From assembly GCF_036541335.1 (NCBI RefSeq), contig NZ_JAZHBO010000001.1, forward strand, positions 496,001 through 560,000: a stretch of 64,000 bases of DNA, in the 5' to 3' direction. Below the pieces are notes generated by a model. It was not told the DNA's origin, did no database searches, and was given only the letters and a program-made list of their open reading frames with translations. Positions 17,184-26,266 of the stretch are shown piece after piece (positions within the stretch are counted from its first letter, which is position 1; the number at the start of each line of letters is the position of its first letter). A program made the translations under genes and the position numbers. This DNA is from Aquilutibacter rugosus. Lineage in GTDB: Bacteria > Pseudomonadota > Gammaproteobacteria > Xanthomonadales > Xanthomonadaceae.

Positions 17184-19397
17184 TTACTCGTTCGCGACGC
17201 GCGTTAGCGCTGCGAACTTATGGACTAGCCACTTGGCACCGGCTTCGTCAAAGTGCACCTGGATGCGTGCATGATCGCCCGAACCCTCGATGTCCGAGAC
17301 GGTGCCTTCGCCAAACTTGGCGTGGCTGACACGGGCGCCCAAGGGGATCGGGGACGCTTCCTCGATGGAGTGCCGCTGGAAGGCAGGCGCACCGTACTGA
17401 CCGCCCCCACGCTGGAACGATGACGAAGGCCGCGTCTTGGGCCGCAACTCATTGAGCAAATTCGCCGGAATCTCGCGCAGGAACCGCGACTCCATGCCGT
17501 ACATCTCCGTACCGTGGATGCGACGCGCCTGCGCCCAACTGATGGACAGCCGTTGCCGTGCCCGCGTGATGCCGACATAGGCCAGCCGGCGCTCTTCCTC
17601 CATGCGGTCCTCGGCCTCGGTGGAACGCGACGACGGGAACACGCCCTCCTCGAGGCCGACCAGGAAGACCTGCGGAAACTCGAGGCCCTTGGCGCTGTGC
17701 AGGGTCATCATCTGGACCGAGTCGGCGGCAGCATCGGCTTGGCCTTCGCCCGCCTCTAGTGACGCATAACTGAGGAAGGCCACCAGCTCACTCATCTCCA
17801 CGCCCTCGTCGTCGCTGATCTCGGCGGCACGGAAACGCTCGGCAACCGAAACCAGTTCGTCCAAGTTCTCGACCTTGGATTCACCGACGCTGAGTCCGCG
17901 TGCATCCTTGGCATGGAACTCGCGCAGGGCACTGCGGGCCAGCACGTGATCGATTTTGTCCTTGAGGTCCAGGTCGGCGACTTCTTCGGCGAGTTGCTCG
18001 AGCAACTGCAGGAAGGCCGCCAGGGCATTGTGACCGGCGCCGCGCAACTGCCGCGCTGCCAGCACGTTCAGCGAAGCCTCCCACAGCGAGATCGAACCGG
18101 CCGAAGCCTGCTGACGCACGGCCTCCATGGTCCGCTCACCGATGCCACGCGTCGGCGTATTGACCGCCCGCTCAAAGGCGGCGTCATCGGAACGGTTGGC
18201 GATCAGGCGCAGGTAGGCCAGCGCATCCTTGATTTCGGCGCGTTCAAAGAATCGGAAGCCACCGTACACACGGTACGGAATGCCTTCGCGCTGGAGCACT
18301 TCTTCGAAGGCGCGCGACTGGGCGTTGGAACGGTACAGGATGGCATTGTCGGCGTAGGAACCCCCGCCATCGATCCATTGCAGCACGCGGTCGGCGACGA
18401 ACATCGCTTCGTCCTGCTCGTTGTAGGCGGCGAACACGTCAATGCGTTCGCCGTCCTCGGCCGAGGTCCACAGGCGTTTGCCGAGCCGGTCGGGATTGTG
18501 TTCGATGACCGCGTTGGCCGCGTTGAGAATCGTCGAGGTGGAACGGTAGTTCTGCTCGAGCTTGATCGTGCGCGAGCCGGGGAAATCGCGCAGGAAGTGC
18601 TGCACGTTCTCGACCTTGGCGCCGCGCCAACCGTAGATGGCCTGGTCATCGTCACCGACGACGAACACGTGCCCGCTGTCACCGGCCAACAGTCGAATAA
18701 AGGCGTACTGGATGCGGTTGGTGTCCTGGAACTCATCGACCAGAATCTCGCCAAAGCGACGCTGGTAGTGCGACAGCAAGGCCGGCTGATCGCGCAGCAG
18801 CTCGTGCGCGCGCAGTAGGAGCTCGGCAAAGTCGACCAGACCGGCGCGATCGCAACGGGCCTGATATTCCTGATAGCACGACTGCATCACGCGTCCGAAC
18901 GGATCATTGGCCGAAGGCTGAAAATGCTCCGGCCGCTTGCCCTCGTCTTTCTGGCCGTTGATCCACCAAGCGATCTGTTTGGGCGGGAAGCGCGCCTCGT
19001 CGATCTCCAGATCGCGCACGACCCGTTTGACCAGGCGCAGCTGATCATCGCTATCCAAGACCTGGAACGACTCCGGCAACTTGGCATCGTTGCTGTGCAG
19101 ACGGAGCAGCTTGTGGGCGATGCCGTGAAAGGTGCCGATCCACAGGCCGCGAGTGCCGCCGCGCAGCTGCTGCTCGACCCGGTGGCGCATTTCAGCCGCC
19201 GCCTTGTTGGTAAAGGTAACCGCCAGAATGCCGAACGTCGGCACGCCCATCACCTCGTTGAGCCACGCAATGCGATGGGTCAGCACGCGGGTCTTGCCGC
19301 TGCCCGCCCCGGCCAGCACCAGATAATGGCCGGCTTCGGCGCTTACCGCCTCGCGTTGGGCGGGATTGAGGTCATCGAGCAAGTGAGAAACGTCCAT
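17184..19397 (-). CDS. uvrD: DNA helicase II UvrD
   Basis: A 737-residue superfamily 1 helicase that matches UvrD from start (MDVSHLLDDLNPAQREAV) to end. Visible motifs are Walker A LAGAGSGKTRVL, motif Ia FTNKAAAEMRHR, motif II VDEFQDTN, motif III GDDDQAIYGWRGA, motif IV LEQNYRST, and motif V/VI LMTLHSAKGLEFPQVF-like and VGITRARQRL. The C-terminal Tudor-like region (LGARVSHAKFGEGTV) is present. It unwinds DNA 3'-5' in nucleotide excision and mismatch repair and clears RecA filaments. Length equals the family norm. Rep is excluded by the UvrD-type N- and C-termini. Confidence 0.96.
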   Translation of the reverse strand: MDVSHLLDDLNPAQREAVSAEAGHYLVLAGAGSGKTRVLTHRIAWLNEVMGVPTFGILAVTFTNKAAAEMRHRVEQQLRGGTRGLWIGTFHGIAHKLLRLHSNDAKLPESFQVLDSDDQLRLVKRVVRDLEIDEARFPPKQIAWWINGQKDEGKRPEHFQPSANDPFGRVMQSCYQEYQARCDRAGLVDFAELLLRAHELLRDQPALLSHYQRRFGEILVDEFQDTNRIQYAFIRLLAGDSGHVFVVGDDDQAIYGWRGAKVENVQHFLRDFPGSRTIKLEQNYRSTSTILNAANAVIEHNPDRLGKRLWTSAEDGERIDVFAAYNEQDEAMFVADRVLQWIDGGGSYADNAILYRSNAQSRAFEEVLQREGIPYRVYGGFRFFERAEIKDALAYLRLIANRSDDAAFERAVNTPTRGIGERTMEAVRQQASAGSISLWEASLNVLAARQLRGAGHNALAAFLQLLEQLAEEVADLDLKDKIDHVLARSALREFHAKDARGLSVGESKVENLDELVSVAERFRAAEISDDEGVEMSELVAFLSYASLEAGEGQADAAADSVQMMTLHSAKGLEFPQVFLVGLEEGVFPSSRSTEAEDRMEEERRLAYVGITRARQRLSISWAQARRIHGTEMYGMESRFLREIPANLLNELRPKTRPSSSFQRGGGQYGAPAFQRHSIEEASPIPLGARVSHAKFGEGTVSDIEGSGDHARIQVHFDEAGAKWLVHKFAALTRVANE

Positions 19398-19478
19398 CCC
19401 CTATTTTAACCCGTGACTTTTGCCACCCCTTGGCCGACTAATGCCTGCGCTAGACTGATTCATTCGACCGGAGTTCTT

Positions 19479-21731
19479 ATGCAACCCATCCGTCTTGCCC
19501 TTGCCGCCACTCTTGCTCTTGGATTGTCTGCCCCAGTGATGAGCCACGCCGTGACTGAATCGCCTACCCAACTTACGATCGAAGGCCTGGCCGGTGACGT
19601 CTCGCTGTCCGGCCCCTCGCTGACTCGCGTCAAGGTTGCACCCGACGGCTCCATGGTCACGTATCTGCAAGGCCGCCCAGACAACAAGAACCGTCTGGAC
19701 CTGTGGAAGTACGACATCGCCACCGGCAAGCGCTCCATGCTGGTCAACGCCGATGACATCCTGCCCGGCGACGAAGTGCTCAGCGATGCCGAAAAGGCCC
19801 GTCGCGAGCGTCAGCGCATTGCCTCACTCAGCGGCATCATTGATTACCAGTACGCCCCGGACGGCCAGCAGCTGCTGTTCCCGCTGGGCGGCAAGCTCTA
19901 CATCTACGATCTGCGCACCGGTAAATCCACGCGCCTGACCGGCGATGCCGATGGCTTTGCCACCGATGCCAAGATCTCGCCCAACGGCCGCACCGTGGCG
20001 TATATCCGCGACCGCAATCTGTGGGTGGTCGATGTTGCTACGGGTAAGAGCCGCGCCCTGACGCACGACACCGCACCGCAGTTCGCCAATGGCGTGGCCG
20101 AATTCGTGGCCGACGAGGAAATGGCTCGCCACACCGGCTACTGGTGGTCGCCCGACGGCAATCGCATCGCCTTTACGCGCATCGACGAATCGCAGGTGCC
20201 GATCCAGAAGCGCTACGAGGTCTACCCCGACCGCACCGAGGTGGTGGAACAGCGCTACCCGGCAGCGGGCGACAGGAACGTACGCATCCAGCTGGGTGTG
20301 TTGAACGTCACCGACGAACAGCCCAAGCCGCAATGGATTGCACTGGGCGATGAGCAGGACATCTACCTGCCCCGCGTCGACTGGCGCGACGACCGCACCT
20401 TGACCTATCAGCTGCAATCGCGCGACCAGCACCGACTGGACCTTCGCACCGTGAATCTGGCCGATGGCGCCCAACGCACCCTGCTGACCGAACAGTCCAA
20501 CACCTGGGTGCCGCTGACCGACACGCCTAAGTTCCTGAAGAATGGCGATTTTGTCTGGTCCAGCGAGCGCGATGGCTTTGAGCATCTGTATTTGGTCAGT
20601 GCCGAAGGCAAGATCATCCGCCAGCTAACTCAGGGCCCATGGCCGGTCGATGCGATCAACGCCGTGGATGAGTCGGCCGGGATGGTCTATTTCACCGCCG
20701 GCAAGGACAGCCCGACCGAAGCGCAGATCTACGCCGTACCCTTGGCCGGTGGCGCAATCCGCCGCTTGAGCCGGGAACCCGGCAACCACGCCGCCAGCTT
20801 TGCCAAGTCCGGCAAGGTGTTCGTGGACTCTTGGAGCAACGACCTGACGCCGCCGCAGACCACCCTGCACCGCGCCGACGGCAGCCTGCTGGAACGCCTG
20901 GTCGAGAACGATACCAACAAGGCCGAGCATCCCTTCTACAGCCTGCGCGAAGCCAAGATCAACCGCGAATTCGGCACCCTCAAAGCCGCCGACGGCAAGA
21001 CCGACCTGCAGTACTGGATCCTCAAGCCAAAAGATTTTGACCCCACGCGCAAGTATCCGATGATCGTCAATGTGTACGGCGGCCCGGCTTCGCAGACGGT
21101 CAAAAACGCCTGGGCGCCCGATCTGAACCAGTATTTCGCGCAGCAGGGCTACGTGGTGTTCTCCGTGGATAACCGCGGCACCCCGCGTCGCGGCCGTGAT
21201 TTCGGCGGCGCACTGTACGGCAAGCAAGGCACTGTCGAAGTGCAGGACCAGGTCCGCGGCGTCAAAGCCATGCTGGCCAAGTATCCGCAGATTGATGCTT
21301 CCCGCGTGGGCGTGTACGGCTGGTCCAACGGCGGCTACATGACCTTGATGATGTTGGCGCAAGCTCCGGATGTGTACCGCTGCGGTGTGGCCGGCGCGCC
21401 CGTCACCGACTGGGCCCTGTACGACACGCATTACACCGAGCGCTACATGAACCTGCCGGCTGCCAATAAAGACGGCTACGCCAACGCGCGCGTGTTAGCC
21501 CATGTCGAAGGCATTCGCCCCAACTCCCTGCTACTGATCCACGGCATGGCCGACGACAACGTGCTGTTCACCAACTCCACAGCGCTGATGAGCGCGCTAC
21601 AGCAGCGCGCTATACCGTTCGAGCTGATGACCTATCCGGGTGCCAAGCACGGCCTCAAGGGCAAGGATAATTTGCATCGCTATCGCCTTACTGCTGACTA
21701 CTTCGGACGCTGCCTTGCGGCCAAGCCGTAA
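19479..21731 (+). CDS. Dipeptidyl peptidase IV (S9B family), exported
   Basis: A 750-residue peptidase with a signal peptide ending near VMSHA, a DPP-IV-type beta-propeller, and an alpha/beta-hydrolase domain. The catalytic residues are Ser about 615 (GWSNGGYM), Asp about 691 (HGMADDNVLF) and His about 724 (GAKHGL). The double-glutamate element VADEEMARHTGYWWSPD matches the segment that DPP-IV uses to hold the free amino end of substrates, so release of X-Pro dipeptides is likely. The nucleophile motif has Asn where most family members have Tyr. The ATG at 19479 has CCGGAG five bases upstream. It is related to, but not adjacent to, the S9 peptidase at 10221. Confidence 0.9.
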   Translation: MQPIRLALAATLALGLSAPVMSHAVTESPTQLTIEGLAGDVSLSGPSLTRVKVAPDGSMVTYLQGRPDNKNRLDLWKYDIATGKRSMLVNADDILPGDEVLSDAEKARRERQRIASLSGIIDYQYAPDGQQLLFPLGGKLYIYDLRTGKSTRLTGDADGFATDAKISPNGRTVAYIRDRNLWVVDVATGKSRALTHDTAPQFANGVAEFVADEEMARHTGYWWSPDGNRIAFTRIDESQVPIQKRYEVYPDRTEVVEQRYPAAGDRNVRIQLGVLNVTDEQPKPQWIALGDEQDIYLPRVDWRDDRTLTYQLQSRDQHRLDLRTVNLADGAQRTLLTEQSNTWVPLTDTPKFLKNGDFVWSSERDGFEHLYLVSAEGKIIRQLTQGPWPVDAINAVDESAGMVYFTAGKDSPTEAQIYAVPLAGGAIRRLSREPGNHAASFAKSGKVFVDSWSNDLTPPQTTLHRADGSLLERLVENDTNKAEHPFYSLREAKINREFGTLKAADGKTDLQYWILKPKDFDPTRKYPMIVNVYGGPASQTVKNAWAPDLNQYFAQQGYVVFSVDNRGTPRRGRDFGGALYGKQGTVEVQDQVRGVKAMLAKYPQIDASRVGVYGWSNGGYMTLMMLAQAPDVYRCGVAGAPVTDWALYDTHYTERYMNLPAANKDGYANARVLAHVEGIRPNSLLLIHGMADDNVLFTNSTALMSALQQRAIPFELMTYPGAKHGLKGKDNLHRYRLTADYFGRCLAAKP

Positions 21732-21742
21732 GTCAGAAATTA

Positions 21743-21836
21743 GAAATCAAAAATCAAAAATCAAAAAAGAAAGAGCAAAAGCAAAAGCAAGAGCAAGAGC
21801 AAGAGCGAGAGCGAATGCAAGAGCAAAAGCGAATAG
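21743..21836 (+). repeat. Low-complexity AAAAATC and GAGCAA-type repeats
   Basis: Three or so copies of AAAAATC are followed by about ten degenerate hexamers (GCAAAA/GCAAGA/GAGCAA) directly after the DPP-IV stop codon and before its terminator. The second word type also occurs in the 17-kb inverted repeat. Confidence 0.8.
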
Positions 21837-21864
21837 AGAGCCGGCGGATGCCGGCTTTCTTTTT
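21837..21864 (+). terminator. Rho-independent terminator of the DPP-IV gene
   Basis: The arms AGCCGGC (21839-21845) and GCCGGCT (21850-21856) around a GGAT loop are followed by TTCTTTTT. Confidence 0.8.
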
Positions 21865-21880
21865 GGGGTCTAGAAGGGAT

Positions 21881-21906
21881 TTGACATCTGTTCGTTTATA
21901 AACGAA
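21881..21906 (+). promoter_or_regulatory. Promoter/operator of a former toxin-antitoxin locus
   Basis: A consensus -35 box TTGACA (21881-21886) is followed directly by the perfect 16-bp palindrome TTCGTTTATAAACGAA (21891-21906). This arrangement is usual for autoregulated toxin-antitoxin operons, where the antitoxin binds the dyad. No good -10 at 17 bp is seen. It lies 35 bp upstream of the antitoxin relic. Confidence 0.55.
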
Positions 21907-21940
21907 TGCAAGTGGGAGGGTGGAGGACAGGTGGGGTTCC

Positions 21941-22216
21941 ATGAGAAGCAAATCCAATGGCGAGGCCATGGCGGAGCTGTACCGAAACGATCCGACACCG
22001 CTGTACCGCACCCTATCGCCGGCAGATAATCCGGCCTTGAGCAGCCTTACTGCGATTCTCGAAACGATGGGGCTGCAGTTGGCTATTCAGCCGATCGGGG
22101 CGCAGGCGGCATTGCAAGCGCGGTGGATGGTGGGGGGTCAGGTGACGCGCTTGAGGATGCGGGCGTTGCGGGTGAGGCGGGCCCAGCGGGCGCCGATGTC
22201 GGAGAGCATGACGTAG
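21941..22216 (+). pseudogene. Internally deleted HigA/addiction-module antidote relic
   Basis: The first residues (MRSKSNGEAMAELYRNDP) look like the start of HigA-type addiction-module antidote proteins, and the next segment (LYRTLSPADNPALSSL, then ETMGLQLAIQP) looks like their C-terminus. The stretch between, about 45 residues that should hold most of the helix-turn-helix, is missing. The original stop also seems lost, because the frame continues through low-complexity sequence into the 3' end of the convergent gene. No toxin gene is adjacent. I read it as the decayed remnant of a toxin-antitoxin pair with its operator still recognisable. Confidence 0.6.
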
Positions 22217-22836
22217 GCGGCCTCGCCGGCTAGCGAACCAAACGTGGTCCAACGCCACGGCAGGCGCGGTTCGGCGGCCAGCAGCTCGCTGTCAAAGCCC
22301 AGCTGGCGGGCGTAGATCTGGCAGCGGGCCAGGTGGTAGCGGCTGGACAGCAGCGCCACCTTGCGGCTACCGGCCGCGCGCAACATCTCGCGCGCGTTCT
22401 GCAGGTTTTGCAAGGTATCTCGGGACATTTGTTCCAGATGCACACGACCCGCACCAAAGGCCACGCCGCGATCGCTTAGCTGGCGGTGGGCGATTTCCGC
22501 CTCGGACGGCTGGCCCGGCTCGCCGCCGCCCAACAGGACCCAGGAAACGGGCTTTTGCGCGGCTTCGCTGCTGCGATGGAGTTCAACGGCACGGGCGATC
22601 CGCGCTTCGAAATCGTCGTCGGGCTTGCCGTCGGGCGAGAATTTTCCGAACAGCAGGACCTGATCGGCCTCGGCGCTGGCAATGGGAGCCCGTCGCGCCA
22701 CCCGCACTACGTGGGCGAAATACGCCACATACAGTAAACCCGCCGTGGCCATAGTGGCAGCCAGGGCAACGGCACTGACCTGCAGGACATCACGGTCGAG
22801 CGTCAGAGCGATACGATGGTGAAGACGCGATTTCAT
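22138..22836 (-). CDS. DUF218 (YdcF/SanA/ElyC-like) membrane protein
   Basis: A 232-residue protein with one N-terminal membrane segment (about residues 16-40) followed by a DUF218 domain: VLLFGKFSPDGKPDDDFEARI, then the conserved VLLGGGEPGQPSEAE and a later KVALLSSRYHLARC strand-helix. Relatives (SanA, YdcF, ElyC) affect envelope integrity or vancomycin sensitivity and may bind nucleotides; the activity here is not known. The ATG at 22836 is preceded by AGGGGAG about eight bases upstream. It is divergent from the glycosyltransferase gene. Confidence 0.8.
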   Translation of the reverse strand: MKSRLHHRIALTLDRDVLQVSAVALAATMATAGLLYVAYFAHVVRVARRAPIASAEADQVLLFGKFSPDGKPDDDFEARIARAVELHRSSEAAQKPVSWVLLGGGEPGQPSEAEIAHRQLSDRGVAFGAGRVHLEQMSRDTLQNLQNAREMLRAAGSRKVALLSSRYHLARCQIYARQLGFDSELLAAEPRLPWRWTTFGSLAGEAAYVMLSDIGARWARLTRNARILKRVT

Positions 22837-22932
22837 ACGATGAACTCCCCTAGGGTCCATTTTATTCCTTATCACGGCCATCCGCTTATACTGCAGGCAC
22901 AAATTGTCGACATCATTACACTTCGCCGCCCC

Positions 22933-23706
22933 ATGCTGACTGTTAACGACATTGCCGTCGTCATCCCCGCTCTGAACGAGGAACTGCGCATCCGCGGCGT
23001 CGTGGACGATGCCCTGCGCTACTGCCCGACTGTGATCGTAGTGGACGATGGCTCGACCGACGCCACGCTGGAACGCATCGCCGGCTTGAACGTAACAGTG
23101 GTGCGCCACCCCGAGCGCATGGGCAAAGGTGCCTCCTTGCGCGATGGCTTTGCCAAGGCTCTGGAACTGGGTAAGCAGGGCGTCGTCACCATGGATGGCG
23201 ATGGCCAGCATGCCGGCCATGACATCCCCCGTTTGCTGGCGGCAGCCAATCAGTATCCGAACCATATCGTGATCGGCGCGCGCCTGAAAAAGCGGGCCCT
23301 GCAGCCCAAGTACCGCACCATGGCCAATCACTTCGGCGATTGGGGCATTGCCTGGGGCACCGGCTACCAGATCGCCGACACGCAAAGCGGCCAACGTTTC
23401 TACCCCGCCAATGTGATGGCGCTGCAGGATGTACCGGCCGAAGGCTTTGTGTTCGAAGCCGAGATTCTGATCAGCGCCGCGCAACACTTGGGCACGCGCG
23501 TGGTGTCGGTGCCGATCGAAAGCCGCTATTCGTCGCAGGAGTCCGAAGAGGAATTCCGCGCTTCGCACTTCCGTCCGCTGCACGACCTATTCGGGATCAC
23601 GTCGCACGTGGTTCGACGCGTGTTGAGCAGTCGCAGCATGGTTGACACGTACCGCGAAATCCGACGTCATCCGCCGGTCATTTTTGACCCGCCGGCTAAC
23701 GACTAA
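22933..23706 (+). CDS. Family 2 glycosyltransferase (dolichyl-phosphate-mannose synthase-like)
   Basis: A 257-residue GT-A fold enzyme: AVVIPALNEE at the start, VVDDGSTDATL, and the metal-binding MDGDGQHAGHD. No membrane segments follow, so it is a soluble or peripheral enzyme. Such proteins transfer a sugar from a nucleotide-sugar to a lipid phosphate or glycan; the donor and acceptor are not evident. The ATG at 22933 matches the family start; an upstream frame to 22816 is open but overlaps the divergent gene. It lies 77 bp before the membrane-GTPase unit and might be co-transcribed with it. Confidence 0.82.
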   Translation: MLTVNDIAVVIPALNEELRIRGVVDDALRYCPTVIVVDDGSTDATLERIAGLNVTVVRHPERMGKGASLRDGFAKALELGKQGVVTMDGDGQHAGHDIPRLLAAANQYPNHIVIGARLKKRALQPKYRTMANHFGDWGIAWGTGYQIADTQSGQRFYPANVMALQDVPAEGFVFEAEILISAAQHLGTRVVSVPIESRYSSQESEEEFRASHFRPLHDLFGITSHVVRRVLSSRSMVDTYREIRRHPPVIFDPPAND

Positions 23707-23783
23707 ACGGACAGCACTGTTATTTACCTGCGGGTTCTGCTATCAAAGCAGGAAATCCGTTTTACTTGCAGGTAACTCCAACA

Positions 23784-24866
23784 ATGGCCACTCCCCACGG
23801 CACCAAACAAAGCCAACAGCGCGCTCGCGGTATCGGCTTGGTCCTGTATTCACTGCTGTTTCTGGGCATTCTCGGGTTTGGCTGGTACCACCTGCTGTAC
23901 GGCACCATGCATCAGGGACTGGTCGCAGTCATTGCCGCGCTGGCCGCGCTACTGGCGTGGTTCATCGCCAAAATCATCGGCGGGCATAAAGAGGGCATTC
24001 GCGGCGACCTGCCATTGTTTATCTTCCTGCTCGGCATCAGCGCCATTGGTGTCTTCAACACCTTAATGCTCAAGCTCGAAGGCAAGACCATCTACGTTGA
24101 GTCCATTGACGCGGCCACCCGCCAGTACACCGACCTGCCGCTGACCTTGCGCACCGGCTCGGGCAACAAGGAGGCCGACGCCAAGCGCGCCCGCATCGAA
24201 GCCCTGAAAGTACAGCTGGCGCAGGAGATCGCCAACCCGCGCAACTGCGGCGATGGCCCCAAGGCCCGCGAGATTCTCGACGGCATCAAGGCCGAACTGC
24301 CGACCTTTACGCGGCTGTCGGGCAACAATGTCGACTGCTCGCAGAACAAGGCGCTGATCCGCAGCTACAACGAACAGATCGATGAACTGCTGGCCAAGTC
24401 GCCGGAGTTTGCCGCCGCGCACGTCGGTCTGTACAACACCGTGCAAGCCAACAGCGCCGAACAGATCGCCAAGCTCAACGCGCTCAAGAAACAGGTCGAT
24501 AGCGGTCTGGACCTGCATCAGGCCCGCAATCAGCTCGAAGTGATCGCCGCCAACTACGCCGAACAGACCACCAAGGTCCGCGCCGAAGTGCCGAGCGTGA
24601 TGCAGGACGATCGCTTCAAGCCGGCGCTGGATATTCAGAGCGCACGCAACATCGGCGAATGGGGTCACCTACTGCCGCTGATGCTGTCGCGTCTGGACAA
24701 GATTCAGACCTGGGTGTACCTGGGCATTGCCGTGTTCCTGGACTGGCTGCTGGTGCATATGTTCGCCCGCCTTGCCGAGTTCACCCGCAATGAGGAAGAC
24801 GAGTTCGACCGTCGTGACGATCCGCGCGGCAGTGCCGGCGGTTTCTCCGGCGGGTTCGGTCGTTGA
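23784..24866 (+). CDS. Four-TM membrane protein with extracytoplasmic helical domain (unknown function)
   Basis: A 360-residue protein I do not recognise. Three hydrophobic segments lie near the N-terminus (about residues 14-34, 40-58 and 67-83), then a helical, charged domain of about 220 residues, then a fourth segment (about 313-336) and a short acidic Gly-rich tail. With an inside N-terminus, the helical domain would be periplasmic; its two cysteines (NPRNCGDG and NNVDCSQN) could form a disulfide there. AGGTAA lies ten bases upstream of the ATG. It is the first of three tightly spaced genes (20-bp gap, then a 4-bp overlap), suggesting a membrane partner for the GTPase that follows. Confidence 0.75.
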   Translation: MATPHGTKQSQQRARGIGLVLYSLLFLGILGFGWYHLLYGTMHQGLVAVIAALAALLAWFIAKIIGGHKEGIRGDLPLFIFLLGISAIGVFNTLMLKLEGKTIYVESIDAATRQYTDLPLTLRTGSGNKEADAKRARIEALKVQLAQEIANPRNCGDGPKAREILDGIKAELPTFTRLSGNNVDCSQNKALIRSYNEQIDELLAKSPEFAAAHVGLYNTVQANSAEQIAKLNALKKQVDSGLDLHQARNQLEVIAANYAEQTTKVRAEVPSVMQDDRFKPALDIQSARNIGEWGHLLPLMLSRLDKIQTWVYLGIAVFLDWLLVHMFARLAEFTRNEEDEFDRRDDPRGSAGGFSGGFGR

Positions 24867-24886
24867 CGCGCGAGTAAGATACATCC

Positions 24887-26266
24887 ATGTGCCCCGATTT
24901 CGATGACGATCTGCCGCCACCCTCTCCTGTTCGTGCTCCATGGGAGAAGGCCGCGCCCGCTGCTGCGCCAGTAGCCCCTTCGTCTGTGCCGGCATCGGCG
25001 GAGCCGGTGTCGCCCGCGCCGATCCCGGATCCGTCCATAGCCCCCGCAGTGCCAGCTGCCGATGGATCGTACGGCGAGCCCGCCATGACGCCCGCCGTCG
25101 CTGCGCCACCCGACTCCACCGCCCCTATCTCACCGACGCCGACTTCCGTCGACGCCGCGGCACCATTTACCACTTCCCAAGCACCATTTACCACTTCCCA
25201 AGCACCATTTTCCAGCTTCGGGGACAGCGGCGATGCGTACGACAACGGCAAGCTCATCGCTGAGCAACTCAATACCCTGGGTTATCACCCGGTGGTGATT
25301 GTCGGCACGGCCGGTGCGGGCAAGACCGCGCTGCTGCTGTCGCTGCTGGGATACTTGCGCGGGGCATCCAAGGCGACCAATGTGCAGGTCATGCTCGGTC
25401 AACCGCTGATCGACCAGACCACCGCCTATGGCCAGCAGATCCAGGAGCAGGCCGTCGGGCTGTTCAATCAGGCCCTGCAGGCATTCCTGAGCGGTGTGGC
25501 GCCACCGGCGACCAAAGCCTCGCAGCCGTTCTTTGTACCGGTCGAGCTGCAGTTCCACGATGGCAAGGTCCAGCGTTACGCGTTCTTAGAGAGCGATGGC
25601 GAATGGTATCGCCCCGATTACAACTCGCCGGCGCTGTACAAAGACCTGCGGCCCGAGCTCGAGGCGCTGTTCAATCACTTTAAGGGCTCGATCTCGATGT
25701 TCTACGTCGCGCCTGCGACGCAGATGAGTTTCGATGGCGCCTCGCCGCGCCGACCGGTCGGCGGTTCCAATGCCGCCTCCATGCGCGATGCGGCTCAAGG
25801 TCTGGTCGGTGCCATGCAGCACTATTCGCAACATCGGGCGCACAAACGCCGTCTCGATCTGCAGATGTTCCTGCTGACCAAGTGGGATAGCGTGTTTGAG
25901 CCGGGCGCCGCGTCGCGCGGGTTCGAGGAACCGCAGCTCGAAGATGCCGTCGCCTTTGCGCGCGACCACTATAGCGATGCCTTCGCCTACTTTGAGTCCA
26001 TGAACGTGGGCGACCGACCCGAACGGAAGAAGGTGGTGATGCAGTATTCGTCGGGGCTGATGAGCAATCGCATCATTGCCTCGCCCGATCGCATTGAGTT
26101 GCGGGCGCTGCATACCTACCACCGCCGTCTGTGGAACCTGCTGAGCCGATTTGCCTTTGGTGTGCAGGTTGATCCCGAACCGATCTCGCCGCGTTCGCTG
26201 TTCTCCGGGCTGCGCAATGCGACCGATAGCATGCTCGGCCTGTTGGGCGTGAAACCCGGCAAATGA
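24887..26266 (+). CDS. P-loop GTPase-like protein (unknown function)
   Basis: A 459-residue protein. Residues about 1-110 are a Pro/Ala/Ser-rich linker that includes a 7-residue repeat (SQAPFTT). The rest is a P-loop NTPase with Walker A/G1 VVIVGTAGAGKTALL (about residue 140) and a G4-like LLTKWD (about 330), the base-recognition motif of GTPases. A LESDGEW segment may be G3. Between G1 and G3 comes LSGVAPPATKA, recalling the P-T motif of some large bacterial double-GTPase families, but I cannot assign it. There is no membrane segment. It is flanked by two membrane proteins in one operon, so it probably works at the inner membrane. Ras-like polarity GTPases and ParA-type ATPases fit less well. 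Confidence 0.75.
   Translation: MCPDFDDDLPPPSPVRAPWEKAAPAAAPVAPSSVPASAEPVSPAPIPDPSIAPAVPAADGSYGEPAMTPAVAAPPDSTAPISPTPTSVDAAAPFTTSQAPFTTSQAPFSSFGDSGDAYDNGKLIAEQLNTLGYHPVVIVGTAGAGKTALLLSLLGYLRGASKATNVQVMLGQPLIDQTTAYGQQIQEQAVGLFNQALQAFLSGVAPPATKASQPFFVPVELQFHDGKVQRYAFLESDGEWYRPDYNSPALYKDLRPELEALFNHFKGSISMFYVAPATQMSFDGASPRRPVGGSNAASMRDAAQGLVGAMQHYSQHRAHKRRLDLQMFLLTKWDSVFEPGAASRGFEEPQLEDAVAFARDHYSDAFAYFESMNVGDRPERKKVVMQYSSGLMSNRIIASPDRIELRALHTYHRRLWNLLSRFAFGVQVDPEPISPRSLFSGLRNATDSMLGLLGVKPGK
25161..25215 (+). repeat. In-frame 21-bp tandem repeat inside the GTPase gene
   Basis: Two exact 21-bp units beginning CACCATTTACCACTTCCC, plus a diverged third, encode SQAPFTT repeats (residues about 92-110). 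The same CACCATTTACCA wording occurs in the intergenic palindrome at 44005-44035, so an intergenic-type repeat appears to have entered a coding linker. Confidence 0.75.

Noticed and set aside
22837..23583. Upstream extension of the DUF218 frame
   Set aside because: It runs antisense through the glycosyltransferase gene; the ATG at 22836 has its own AGGGGAG.
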